In this document: positions 9,758 to 18,693 of the stretch, one piece after another
Layout of the letters: the number at the start of each line of letters is the position of its first letter
How positions within the stretch are numbered: position 1 is the stretch's first letter
NCBI GenBank assembly: GCA_902604245.1
Contig: CACKXQ010000004.1
Span: 23,896-87,895 of the forward strand
DNA length: 64,000 nucleotides
Origin: an uncultured Pelagibacteraceae bacterium
Lineage (GTDB): Bacteria; Pseudomonadota; Alphaproteobacteria; Pelagibacterales; Pelagibacteraceae
Direction of reading: 5' to 3'
The notes under the pieces: generated by a model
The model's input: only the letters and a program-made list of their open reading frames with translations
Told to the model about the DNA's origin: nothing
The model's database searches: none
Made by a program: the position numbers and the translations under genes

Positions 9758-10279
9758 TTATTTCATTAAAGAATATTCACCTTTAAAATAAATTGATGAG
9801 GCAAATTTATTTTCTTGGGCTGAGTTAATTGGTGTGTACCCTGTTGAGCCACTACATTCTATTCCATTATATTTTCCTGTTCCCCCTAAACATTTAAATG
9901 TACCGTTCATTGAGTCTCCAAGTGGAATTTCGTAGTATGTAAAAATAGTATCCCCATCCATTTGATTTATTTTACAGTGTCCCATTTCAAATCCCTTTCC
10001 TGGGATTGTGCCTGCGCCAAGACAATATTGTGAAGCATTATCCATGAATGTTGTACCTTCGACTGCCATTAATCCTCCAACTCCATCGTAAGTAAAAGTT
10101 AAAAAGTTACCCTCGTTATCAGTAAGAAATTTGTTATCTCCAACAATAAAACCTTTAAGATCAATTTTTCCTTTATGACCGTCTGCAAAACTTGATGTTG
10201 TAAATATTATAAACATCATAATTAAATATATTTTTTTCACTATTACCTTTCTGTTATTATTTTTAATCTGAACAAACAC
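9758..10279 (-). CDS. Secreted hypothetical protein, possible AOC-barrel/DUF3224-like
   Basis: Signal peptide; GGTGKYNGIECSGSTGY motif. Confidence 0.6.
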   Translation of the reverse strand: MFVQIKNNNRKVIVKKIYLIMMFIIFTTSSFADGHKGKIDLKGFIVGDNKFLTDNEGNFLTFTYDGVGGLMAVEGTTFMDNASQYCLGAGTIPGKGFEMGHCKINQMDGDTIFTYYEIPLGDSMNGTFKCLGGTGKYNGIECSGSTGYTPINSAQENKFASSIYFKGEYSLMK

Positions 10280-10532
10280 TCATTACTGTTGTCTCTTGTT
10301 TATGGCCAGATTCCGCAATTACCTTAGCATTCTCTGGATTCTGCATAAATTTTTGCATAGTGTCTGCTGCTGGCGTTTCCATCACAATATGTACTTTATT
10401 TGGATTTTCTATTTCATTACCTACGTAAATAGTTTTAATACCTGCTGCTTCTCTTGGGCCAGAATGTTCATCAAACATTTTTTTCCAGTGAGCCCAGTCT
10501 TTTACTTCAAAGTTACCAACCATTTTTACCAT
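10263..10532 (-). CDS. Small antibiotic-biosynthesis-monooxygenase/EthD-like protein
   Basis: ORF called 10263-10589; M at 10532 (MVKMVGNFEVKDWAHWKKMF) preceded by GGGGGG is the likely start. Confidence 0.6.
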   Translation of the reverse strand: MVKMVGNFEVKDWAHWKKMFDEHSGPREAAGIKTIYVGNEIENPNKVHIVMETPAADTMQKFMQNPENAKVIAESGHKQETTVMSVCSD

Positions 10533-10533
10533 T

Positions 10534-10599
10534 TTATTCCCCCCAAACCCCAGCAAATTCATATGCTTTTTCAAAAGTTTTAAACTCAATGCTAGCCAT
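10534..10599 (-). CDS. 21-aa upstream ORF MASIEFKTFEKAYEFAGVWGE (or N-terminal part of the downstream gene via a G6 frameshift)
   Basis: SD AAAGGAG upstream of ATG; stops just before downstream start; ends in a G6 run. Confidence 0.45.
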   Translation of the reverse strand: MASIEFKTFEKAYEFAGVWGE

Positions 10600-10623
10600 A
10601 TTAACTCCTTTGTAAGTCTATAG

Positions 10624-10950
10624 TTATTTTGGTAATTTTGTTGCTCCAGTTTCTACTTCAATGATTTTACCGTCTTTAAATTTCCAACAACACATCAAAG
10701 CTTCAGTATTTCCATCTTGATAAGTAACATATGAATGATCAAAACCAATTTCATCATTTTCAAAAAGGATCCTGTATTTTGCGCGACTCATCATACCTTT
10801 GCTTACAGCTTCAACCATACCTGCTTTTCCCATATGGACATATTCACCTTTTAGATGAGAAAACATTTTGTAGTCTTCGTGCACCAACTCACCAGCTGCT
10901 GCACCATCTTTTTCCATAATTGCTTTGTTTAGTTTTTCTAAAATTGACAT
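10624..10950 (-). CDS. NTF2/SnoaL-like small protein
   Basis: ORF; paralogue of 8467-8811 product (shared MSILEK... and ETGAT..PK ends). Confidence 0.7.
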   Translation of the reverse strand: MSILEKLNKAIMEKDGAAAGELVHEDYKMFSHLKGEYVHMGKAGMVEAVSKGMMSRAKYRILFENDEIGFDHSYVTYQDGNTEALMCCWKFKDGKIIEVETGATKLPK

Positions 10951-10958
10951 TCTGTTAC

Positions 10959-11333
10959 TTACTTTTTCATTGCATTAGCACTGCTTAGAGTATCATCAAA
11001 AGCCATGAACATAGACATTTTTCCATCAGTTACTTCAAAATAATGACCAAATATAGTGTCCATTCCATCTGCTGTTGCCTTACATTTTGCGAATACTTTA
11101 TTTCCTTCTGCAATCATAAATTCAGGAGTTACTGAAAAATTATTCCATAACTGTGGAATTAATGACATTGTTTTCATCATAGCTTCTTTTCCTTTGTGAG
11201 TTCCTGACATTGGATGTTTGTCACCAGGAAAAATCCAAGTTATGTCATCATGCACTACTTCAGTAAAGAAAGTTTGCATATCTCCTTTGGCAAACAGTTC
11301 ATAGCCTTTTTTTACTAATTCTTTTGGTTCCAT
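10959..11333 (-). CDS. SnoaL-like protein
   Basis: GYELFAKGDMQTFFTEVVHDDITWIFPGDKHPMSGTHKGKEAM. Confidence 0.8.
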   Translation of the reverse strand: MEPKELVKKGYELFAKGDMQTFFTEVVHDDITWIFPGDKHPMSGTHKGKEAMMKTMSLIPQLWNNFSVTPEFMIAEGNKVFAKCKATADGMDTIFGHYFEVTDGKMSMFMAFDDTLSSANAMKK

Positions 11334-11419
11334 AAAATCTCCTTTAATTAAAATTTTTATACTTTGAATTAATTTATTAAAGAAAGATAAAGCTTTTATT
11401 ACAAATCAGCTATGCGTGA

Positions 11420-12421
11420 TTATATCCAGTGAGGATAGGGAAGGCCTTTTTCTTGTAAAAAAGATTTATTAAACATCTTTGAGTTGTATTTATCAGATTT
11501 ATCACAGAGAATTGTCACAATTGTTTTACCTGGACCTAAAAGTTTACCCAATCTTATTGCTCCAGCAATGTTTACTCCACAACTTGTACCTAAACTTAAA
11601 CCTTCCTTTTCAATTAAATCAAATAAAACAGGCAAAGACTCATGATCACTTATTGAAAATGCTCCATCAATTTTTGCTTTTGCAAAATTTGCAGTAACTC
11701 TACTAGATCCAATACCTTCAGTTATTGAACCACCTTCACTCTTTAATTCACCATTTTCAATATAACTATAAAGAGAGGAACCTGTTGGATCCGATAAATA
11801 TATTTTAATATCTTTATTCTTTTCTTTTAAAAAACTACTTACTCCTGCAATTGTGCCACCAGTACCTGATGAACATACAAAACCATCAATTTTGCCGTCA
11901 GTTTGTTCCCATATTTCTGGCCCTGTTGTTTCATAATGACCTTTAGAATTTGCAGTATTATCAAATTGATTAGCCCAAACTACACCGTGATTGTTACTAC
12001 TCTTCAACTCATCAGCCAATCTTCCTGCATATTTAACAAAGTTATTTTCATCTTTATAAGGTTTGGGTGGAACCAACCTTAAATCAGCTCCAATATTTCT
12101 TAATAAATCTTTTTTTTCTTGTGTTTGATTATCGTTCATCACGATAATTGTTTTATAACCAATAGAATTTCCTAAAAGACATAACCCAATCCCAGTATTA
12201 CCTGCGGTTCCCTCAACAATTGTTCCACCTTTTGAAATTAGTTTTTTTTCTTCAGCATCTCTTATTAAAGCTAGAGCCGCTCTATCTTTTACAGAGCCAC
12301 CTGGATTAAGGTATTCTGCTTTTCCATAAATATTACAACCTGTAATTTCTGATGCAGCTTTTAATTTAAATAATGGAGTGTTTCCTATTGCTTCGATAAA
12401 ATTATTTTGTAAAGTTTTCAT
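11420..12421 (-). CDS. cysK: Cysteine synthase A-like PLP enzyme
   Basis: [42 protein letters not shown]. Confidence 0.88.
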   Translation of the reverse strand: MKTLQNNFIEAIGNTPLFKLKAASEITGCNIYGKAEYLNPGGSVKDRAALALIRDAEEKKLISKGGTIVEGTAGNTGIGLCLLGNSIGYKTIIVMNDNQTQEKKDLLRNIGADLRLVPPKPYKDENNFVKYAGRLADELKSSNNHGVVWANQFDNTANSKGHYETTGPEIWEQTDGKIDGFVCSSGTGGTIAGVSSFLKEKNKDIKIYLSDPTGSSLYSYIENGELKSEGGSITEGIGSSRVTANFAKAKIDGAFSISDHESLPVLFDLIEKEGLSLGTSCGVNIAGAIRLGKLLGPGKTIVTILCDKSDKYNSKMFNKSFLQEKGLPYPHWI

Positions 12422-12999
12422 ACATCAAGCTTTGTATCACCCCCCGGTGCAACACCATAGGGTTTAAATTCTTCAGATGCAGTTCCAACATTTTTTGCAG
12501 GAATACCAACCATTACTGCATTTTCTGGAACATTTTTTGTAACAACAGCGTTGGCTCCAATTTTTGCATTTTTACCAACCACAACTGGTCCAAGTATTTG
12601 TGCACCAGAACCTACTACAACATTTTCTTTTAATGTTGGATGTCTCTTAACATTTCTTTGATTGTCTGAATTTATACTTGGAGCAATTCCGCCTAATGTT
12701 GCCATGTGATAGATAGTAACGTTATCTCCAATATCAGATGTTTCTCCAATTACTACTCCCATACCATGATCTATAAAAAGATTTTTTCCAATTTTAGCAT
12801 TTGGATGGATTTCAATACCTGTTAAAAATCTTGAGAACTGAGAAATTATTCTTGCAACAAGATGAAATTTTGCAATTGAAAAAAAATTTGCAATTCTATG
12901 AAAAAATACAGCTTTAACACCAGGATAAGTTAGTATTAAACTTAACTTTGATCTTGCAGCAGGATCTCTTTTAATTATCGACTCTAAAAAATCATTCAT
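12418..12999 (-). CDS. cysE: Serine O-acetyltransferase
   Basis: Hexapeptide repeats; [29 protein letters not shown]. Confidence 0.93.
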   Translation of the reverse strand: MNDFLESIIKRDPAARSKLSLILTYPGVKAVFFHRIANFFSIAKFHLVARIISQFSRFLTGIEIHPNAKIGKNLFIDHGMGVVIGETSDIGDNVTIYHMATLGGIAPSINSDNQRNVKRHPTLKENVVVGSGAQILGPVVVGKNAKIGANAVVTKNVPENAVMVGIPAKNVGTASEEFKPYGVAPGGDTKLDV

Positions 13000-13029
13000 G
13001 TTTGTTTAAGATTAGTTATTAAAATTTAA

Positions 13030-13140
13030 CTATTTATTGCAACAGCAGTTTTCTGATGATGGTTTGCAATCACAATTTTTACAAACGCATCTGTCACAAG
13101 AACAGTTTTTACATTTACAGTGTGAATTATTGCAAGCCAT
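13030..13140 (-). CDS. 36-aa metallothionein-like Cys-rich peptide MACNNSHCKCKNCSCDRCVCKNCDCKPSSENCCCNK
   Basis: Translated by hand; 12 Cys of 36 residues in a CxCxxC repeat; ATG to TAG; absent from the ORF track because of length. Confidence 0.75.
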   Translation of the reverse strand: MACNNSHCKCKNCSCDRCVCKNCDCKPSSENCCCNK

Positions 13141-13194
13141 AAGAGTTATATAATTGTATATTTTTTAAAAACAATACCAATAATAACCCTGATT

Positions 13195-13887
13195 TTAGAG
13201 TTCTTTAAGCGTTAATCCCTTTAGATTTGCTGGTACTGCGATATCCATCATTTTTGGATTGGCAAGATTAAGATTATCCATTATTTCAGCATATTCCTCT
13301 TTTGAGCTAACTTGTAATCGAGGATTATTACTTTTCTCACTACCAATTGTTGAATACTTTTTGCCATTATAATCATGAGCAGGATAAACAAGTGTTTCTT
13401 CTGGAAGTCTTAAAAGTTTACCAAATAATGAGTCATACGCTTCGTGGGCGCTACCATTTTGAAAGTCAGTTCTACCTGTTCCATTTATTAAAAGAGTATC
13501 TCCTGTAAAAACTCTATCATTCATTAAGTAACTATATGAACAATCTGTATGACCTGGAGTATAAATAGTTTTAAGTTCAATATTCTCGACATTTATATTT
13601 TCTTCATCTTTTAATTTGATATCAATAACCTCAGACTTTGAGTTTTCACCCATTATACGAATACAATTTGTTCTTTGATTAAGTTCATTTAAGCCAGTTA
13701 CATGATCTGCATGAATATGAGTATCAATTACTTTTACAAGTTTTAATTCCAAACTTTCTAAAACTTTTATGTATTCATCAGTATGTTCAATTACAGGATC
13801 AATTATTAATGCTTCTCGTCCTTTTCCACTAGAAATAATATAAGTGTAAGTAGAGGATTTAGTATCAAATAGTTGTTCAAAAATCAT
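13195..13887 (-). CDS. MBL-fold hydrolase, ETHE1-like persulfide dioxygenase
   Basis: THIHADHVTG, TPGHTDCSYSYL, FTGDTLLINGTGRTDFQ, YPAHDYNG. Confidence 0.85.
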   Translation of the reverse strand: MIFEQLFDTKSSTYTYIISSGKGREALIIDPVIEHTDEYIKVLESLELKLVKVIDTHIHADHVTGLNELNQRTNCIRIMGENSKSEVIDIKLKDEENINVENIELKTIYTPGHTDCSYSYLMNDRVFTGDTLLINGTGRTDFQNGSAHEAYDSLFGKLLRLPEETLVYPAHDYNGKKYSTIGSEKSNNPRLQVSSKEEYAEIMDNLNLANPKMMDIAVPANLKGLTLKEL

Positions 13888-13922
13888 AATTATAAAATTA
13901 CTAAAATTTTATAAAATTGAGT

Positions 13923-15203
13923 CTAATTTTCAATAGCTTTATGATTAGGCTTGCTCCATTCTTTTCCTTTAAACATTACATTCCATTGCAACCAAGGAAA
14001 AAGCTTTGATTTCATTTGCCAGTATAAAGAACTAGGTTTTGTTGGATCAAATGGCAAACTTGGAGTTACTTTTCCACCATAACAAAATTCTGCTAACATA
14101 ACTTTACCGTATGCAACTGTAAGAGGGCAGGCTCCATATCCATCATAAAGTCTATATGCTTCAGATGATTTATTGATATCTTTAATTATATTGTGAGCCA
14201 CTATTGGAGCTTGTTTTCTAACTGCTGCACCTGTTTTTGCATTAGGTGCATTCATTACATCTCCTAAACTATAAATATTTTCATATTTAGTATGTCTCAA
14301 CGTCCCTTCTTTATGATCTACATCAACCCATCCACCAGCATCAGCTAATGGACTATTCTTAATAAAGTCAGGAGAAGTTTGTGGTGGCGTTACATGAATA
14401 AAATCAAATTTCTTCGTAACCTCTTTAGAATTTCCATCTTTATCCGATTGTTTGAATACAGCTTCTTTGGCCTCACCATTAACTGAAATTAAATTATGCT
14501 GGAAACTTCTTTTAATACCATATGAATCACATATTTCATTTAGTGGACCTTGAAAGTGAGGCACACCAAAAATAACTGGTTTTGCACATAGAAATTCTAA
14601 ATTACTATCTTTAAGAGCTCCTTTTTTCTTTAAGTGATCAGCAGCTAAGTAAGCTATTTTTTGAGGTGCTCCTGCACACTTAATTGGCATTGGAGGTTCA
14701 GTAAATAATAAATTTCCTCCCTGCAAATTCTTTAAACATTCCCATGTATAAACAGCCATATCTGAACTATAATTGGTACAAACATTATTTTTTCCTAAAG
14801 TTTCTTTTAACCCTGCCACTCCATCAAAGTTAATTTTTAAACCAGGACAAACTACTAAGTAATCATAAGAATATTCACCGCCTGAAGTCTTCACCGAATT
14901 AGACTCTGGAGAAAAACTTTCAGCATATTCTTTAATCCAATTAACATAATTAGGCATTACAGATGACATTGGCTTTATGGTGCTGTTTACATCATAAGCA
15001 CCTGCGCCTACTAAAGTCCATGCAGCTTGATATAAAGATTTTTCTGAAGGTTCTATTATTGATATTGATAAGTCAGACTTTAAACTTTTAAGCCTTGTAG
15101 CAACTGATATACCAGCGCATCCGCCACCGATAATCAAAATGTTTGAGTGATTAGTGTTATTCATATCAAAAAATCTAACACTTATAATCTGCTTAAGATA
15201 CAC
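13923..15203 (-). CDS. Sulfide:quinone oxidoreductase-like FAD/NAD(P) oxidoreductase
   Basis: ILIIGGGCAGISVATRL; CPGLKINFDGV; YSLGDVMNAPNAKTGAAVRKQAP; likely start at MNNTNHSN. Confidence 0.82.
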   Translation of the reverse strand: MYLKQIISVRFFDMNNTNHSNILIIGGGCAGISVATRLKSLKSDLSISIIEPSEKSLYQAAWTLVGAGAYDVNSTIKPMSSVMPNYVNWIKEYAESFSPESNSVKTSGGEYSYDYLVVCPGLKINFDGVAGLKETLGKNNVCTNYSSDMAVYTWECLKNLQGGNLLFTEPPMPIKCAGAPQKIAYLAADHLKKKGALKDSNLEFLCAKPVIFGVPHFQGPLNEICDSYGIKRSFQHNLISVNGEAKEAVFKQSDKDGNSKEVTKKFDFIHVTPPQTSPDFIKNSPLADAGGWVDVDHKEGTLRHTKYENIYSLGDVMNAPNAKTGAAVRKQAPIVAHNIIKDINKSSEAYRLYDGYGACPLTVAYGKVMLAEFCYGGKVTPSLPFDPTKPSSLYWQMKSKLFPWLQWNVMFKGKEWSKPNHKAIEN

Positions 15204-15295
15204 GTCTTATAAGTTGTTTTTTCAAACTTAAATATCGTTGATAAACCTAATCAATAATTTATAATAGTTCTAATTAATTAAAAGGAGAGTGAAGA

Positions 15296-15955
15296 ATGTT
15301 AAAAATAAACAGTATGTGTCCTGATTTTCAATGTAAAACTACAGAGGGAGATATCTCTTTTCATGAGTGGCTTGGAGATAGTTGGGGCGTATTATTTTCT
15401 CACCCAAAGGATTTTACACCAGTTTGTACTACAGAATTAGGTTCATTAGGACAAATGAAAGCTGAGTTTGATGCAAGAAATGTAAAAGTAATCGGACTAA
15501 GTGTAGATGGAGTTGAGGATCACAAAAAATGGTTAGAAGATATCAAAGATGTATCTGGAACGATGCCTGATTATCCTATTATCGCTGATGAAGATTTAAA
15601 AGTTGCAAAACTTTTCAATATGTTAGAAGCCGATGCAGGAACAACTTCAATGGGAAGAACAGCAGTTGATAATGAGACTGTTAGAACTATTTTTGTTGTA
15701 AGACCAGATAAAAGAATTGGACTTTATTTAACTTACCCAATGGCTACAGGTAGAAATTTCCATGAAATTTTAAGAGCCATAGACTCAATGCAACTTACTG
15801 CAAAACATAGAGTTGCTACTCCAGCTAATTGGAAAAAAGGTGAAGATGTAGTAATTCTTCCTGCTGTAAAAGACGACGAGGCTAAAAAAATATATCCAGA
15901 TGGATGGGAAACAGTTAAGCCTTATTTAAGAAAAGTTCCAGATCCAACAAAGTAA
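15296..15955 (+). CDS. 1-Cys peroxiredoxin (Prx6 class)
   Basis: HPKDFTPVCTTELG; RTIFVVRPDKRIGLYLTYPMATGRNF. Confidence 0.92.
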   Translation: MLKINSMCPDFQCKTTEGDISFHEWLGDSWGVLFSHPKDFTPVCTTELGSLGQMKAEFDARNVKVIGLSVDGVEDHKKWLEDIKDVSGTMPDYPIIADEDLKVAKLFNMLEADAGTTSMGRTAVDNETVRTIFVVRPDKRIGLYLTYPMATGRNFHEILRAIDSMQLTAKHRVATPANWKKGEDVVILPAVKDDEAKKIYPDGWETVKPYLRKVPDPTK

Positions 15956-15978
15956 TAAGGATTTAGGATTAATTTATT

Positions 15979-16012
15979 ATCTCGGTTCTAGTTTAATAAT
16001 TAGAACTGAGAT
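15979..16012. terminator. Hairpin between convergent genes
   Basis: ATCTCGGTTCTA ... TAGAACTGAGAT stem (one G-U pair). Confidence 0.65.
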
Positions 16013-16016
16013 TAAA

Positions 16017-16715
16017 TTAAAATCTTTTATATTTTTTCATTGAAATATTTGCCAACAGAAGGTTTGGATCAATAAATACTTTTGATTGTTTAATTTTCTT
16101 AAAAGATTTGTAAGCAAAAATTGCTATTGGCAGCTCAGTACAGCCTAGAATAATTTTTTTACATTTAATTTTCATTAAGTAACTTACTGCTGGTCTAATT
16201 GCTTTTTCTGCTTCTTTAATTTTTCCCATTTTAACTAGCTTTATAGATTTATTTACTGAATTTTTTTGTAAACTTTTGTTAGGACTTACTAAATTAAAAT
16301 TTTTATCAAAATATTTATTATAAACTTTAGTACTTAATGTAGCCTCAGTAGATAAGATACCAATCTTAGAGTTTTTTTTACAGTTTTTTGATGTATCCAA
16401 GTAAACTTCTTTAGGCATACTAAGTATTGGTATTTTAACTTTTTTTTTTAAATCATCGTACCAATAATGAGCTGTATTGCAGGGCATTACTATGAATTTA
16501 CAATTATTTTTTTGCAACATTTTACACCCTTCAACAAGTGAATTTAAAACGTTGTAATATTTTTTTAAATTTTCTGGTCGTTTTGGGATGTTAGACTTAT
16601 TATATAAAACAAACATTGGATATTGTTGATCAAGTTTTCCAGCATTTATTTTTGCAAGTTTATTACAAAAATCTAATCCGGCCTGTGTTCCCATTCCTCC
16701 AAGAATACCAATCAT
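16017..16715 (-). CDS. Aspartate/glutamate racemase family protein
   Basis: IGILGGMGTQAGLDF; MPCNTAHYW; LGCTELPI. Confidence 0.9.
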   Translation of the reverse strand: MIGILGGMGTQAGLDFCNKLAKINAGKLDQQYPMFVLYNKSNIPKRPENLKKYYNVLNSLVEGCKMLQKNNCKFIVMPCNTAHYWYDDLKKKVKIPILSMPKEVYLDTSKNCKKNSKIGILSTEATLSTKVYNKYFDKNFNLVSPNKSLQKNSVNKSIKLVKMGKIKEAEKAIRPAVSYLMKIKCKKIILGCTELPIAIFAYKSFKKIKQSKVFIDPNLLLANISMKKYKRF

Positions 16716-16775
16716 AAATTTACTTTGAATTTTGTTTTAATAATAACAATATACAACTATATTTTATAAACAATT

Positions 16776-17528
16776 ATGCAAGATATTTATATTGATGATA
16801 TAGGTTCAGGATATCCACTAGTTTTAGTTCATGGATATCTAGGATCATCAGAAATGTGGAAACTCCAAAAAAATTATCTGCATAAAAAATTTAGAATTAT
16901 TGCACCAGCTTTACCAGGGTTTGGTGAAAGCTTTAATGCAAAATCTTTAAATAGTATTAGTTTAATGGCTAAATTCATTATCCAACAAATTGATTTAAAA
17001 AATATAGACAAGTTTAATTTAATGGGTCACTCGATGGGTGGAATGATAGTACAAGAAATTGCAAATCTATCTGGAAATAGAATTAATAAATTGATTTGTT
17101 TCGCTACTGGGCCTATTGGTGACATCCCAGGAAGATTTGAACCTATAAATACATCGATAAAAAAGCTGGGTGAGGAAGGAATTAAGGAACAAGTAAAAAG
17201 AATACCACCAAAGTGGTTTGTTGAAGGAGATCAAGCCAAAAATTATTATTTATGTGAAAAAGCAGTTAAAAAAATATCTGAAGAAACAGCGCGTAACGCC
17301 CTAATAGCCATGAGAGACTGGAATGGATTAGAAAATTTAAAAAAAATAAAAAACAAAACCTTGATAATTTGGGGAGATAAAGACAAATCTTATAATTTTG
17401 AACAAGTCTCAACACTTAACAATAATATTCCTGATAGTGATTTAAAAATATTTAAGAACTGCTGTCACAATGTACATCTTGAGCAGCCTCAGAAATTTAA
17501 CCAGGTTGTTGAGGAATTTCTTATTTAA
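16776..17528 (+). CDS. Alpha/beta hydrolase
   Basis: LVHGYLGSSEMW; MGHSMGGM; WGDKD; CCHNVHLEQP. Confidence 0.9.
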   Translation: MQDIYIDDIGSGYPLVLVHGYLGSSEMWKLQKNYLHKKFRIIAPALPGFGESFNAKSLNSISLMAKFIIQQIDLKNIDKFNLMGHSMGGMIVQEIANLSGNRINKLICFATGPIGDIPGRFEPINTSIKKLGEEGIKEQVKRIPPKWFVEGDQAKNYYLCEKAVKKISEETARNALIAMRDWNGLENLKKIKNKTLIIWGDKDKSYNFEQVSTLNNNIPDSDLKIFKNCCHNVHLEQPQKFNQVVEEFLI

Positions 17529-17648
17529 ATCGGCCATTTTAGGCTTTTGCATAGCAGTATTTACATTTTAGCTTATTAGAAATGTTGACTCTAAATTTAA
17601 AACAAAGTTAGATTTTATTTATAAAAAAATAACTTAAATGGGGAAAAT

Positions 17649-18611
17649 ATGAATATAATCAAAAAATTTCTTGTGGCTGGAGTAATTTCATTATTTGTAC
17701 CAGCCTCAAGTTTTGCTGAAAAAGTAAAAATTGGTGATCCTGGTTGGACGGGCGCAACTGCAATTGCAAATTTACTTGCTGCTGTTGTCATTGACAAAAT
17801 GGGTGGTGAAGCCGAGCTAGTTCCAGGAAACAATACTGCAATTTATGGAGCGATTGATAGAAGCAAAGGTGAAATCGAAGTTCACCCTGATATTTGGCTA
17901 CCAAATCAAGAAGCTTATACAAAAGATTTAGTACCAAAAGGAACATTAAAATTAAGCAAAAATCCTTATGAGGGAAATCAAGGTTATTGTGTTTCTCAAC
18001 AATTTGCAAAAAAAATGAATATTACTGCAATAGAAGATTTGGGGAGACCAGAAGTTGTTAAAGCAATGGATAGTGATGGAAATGGAAAAGGTGAGTTTTG
18101 GATTGGTGCTGACGGATGGGCTTCAGCAAATGTAAACCAAGTAAAACTTAGAGACTATAAACTTTACGATGCTGGTATAGAGCCAATAAGAGCTGCTGAA
18201 GCTGTTAAAAATGCTAGAGTTTTAGACTCGATCAAAAAGGGTGAGGGTTACGCATTTTACTGCTACAAACCTCATGCTATTTGGGGAATGGCTGATGTAG
18301 TTATGTTGGAAGAACCAAAGTATGATCCAGCTAAATATAAAATGATTCAACCAAAAGCAGATGCAGATTGGTATCAAAAATCATATGTAGCTTCAAAGGA
18401 TGCTTTGAAACAAATTCAAATCGGATGGGGAACTTCTTTAGAAAGTAAATCACCAGCGATTGTTGAATTTTTTAAAAATTTCCAGATCACAGCAGATGAT
18501 GTTTCTTGGATGGCATACGAAGTATCAGTTCAAAAAAGAGACCCAGGAGAAGTTGCAAGAGACTGGATGGCTAAAAATAAATCAACAGTTGATGGTTGGT
18601 TAGGTCTTTAA
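17649..18611 (+). CDS. proX: Glycine betaine/proline ABC transporter substrate-binding protein
   Basis: Signal peptide; GDPGWTGATAIANLL; upstream of proV/proW. Confidence 0.88.
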   Translation: MNIIKKFLVAGVISLFVPASSFAEKVKIGDPGWTGATAIANLLAAVVIDKMGGEAELVPGNNTAIYGAIDRSKGEIEVHPDIWLPNQEAYTKDLVPKGTLKLSKNPYEGNQGYCVSQQFAKKMNITAIEDLGRPEVVKAMDSDGNGKGEFWIGADGWASANVNQVKLRDYKLYDAGIEPIRAAEAVKNARVLDSIKKGEGYAFYCYKPHAIWGMADVVMLEEPKYDPAKYKMIQPKADADWYQKSYVASKDALKQIQIGWGTSLESKSPAIVEFFKNFQITADDVSWMAYEVSVQKRDPGEVARDWMAKNKSTVDGWLGL

Positions 18612-18633
18612 TTTAGTCAATTTAAATTTATTT

Positions 18634-18660
18634 TACCTGGCGACTTATAGTTGCCAGGTA
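18634..18660 (+). terminator. Intra-operon hairpin between proX and proV
   Basis: TACCTGGCGAC-TTATA-GTTGCCAGGTA 11-bp stem with one G-U pair. Confidence 0.7.
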
Positions 18661-18693
18661 TCATTTTCAATAATATTAAGCTAAAATCCTTTT

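Noticed and set aside
10296-10583. Plus-strand ORF rich in F/H/C
   Set aside because: Antisense to the ABM-like gene; composition typical of shadow ORFs.
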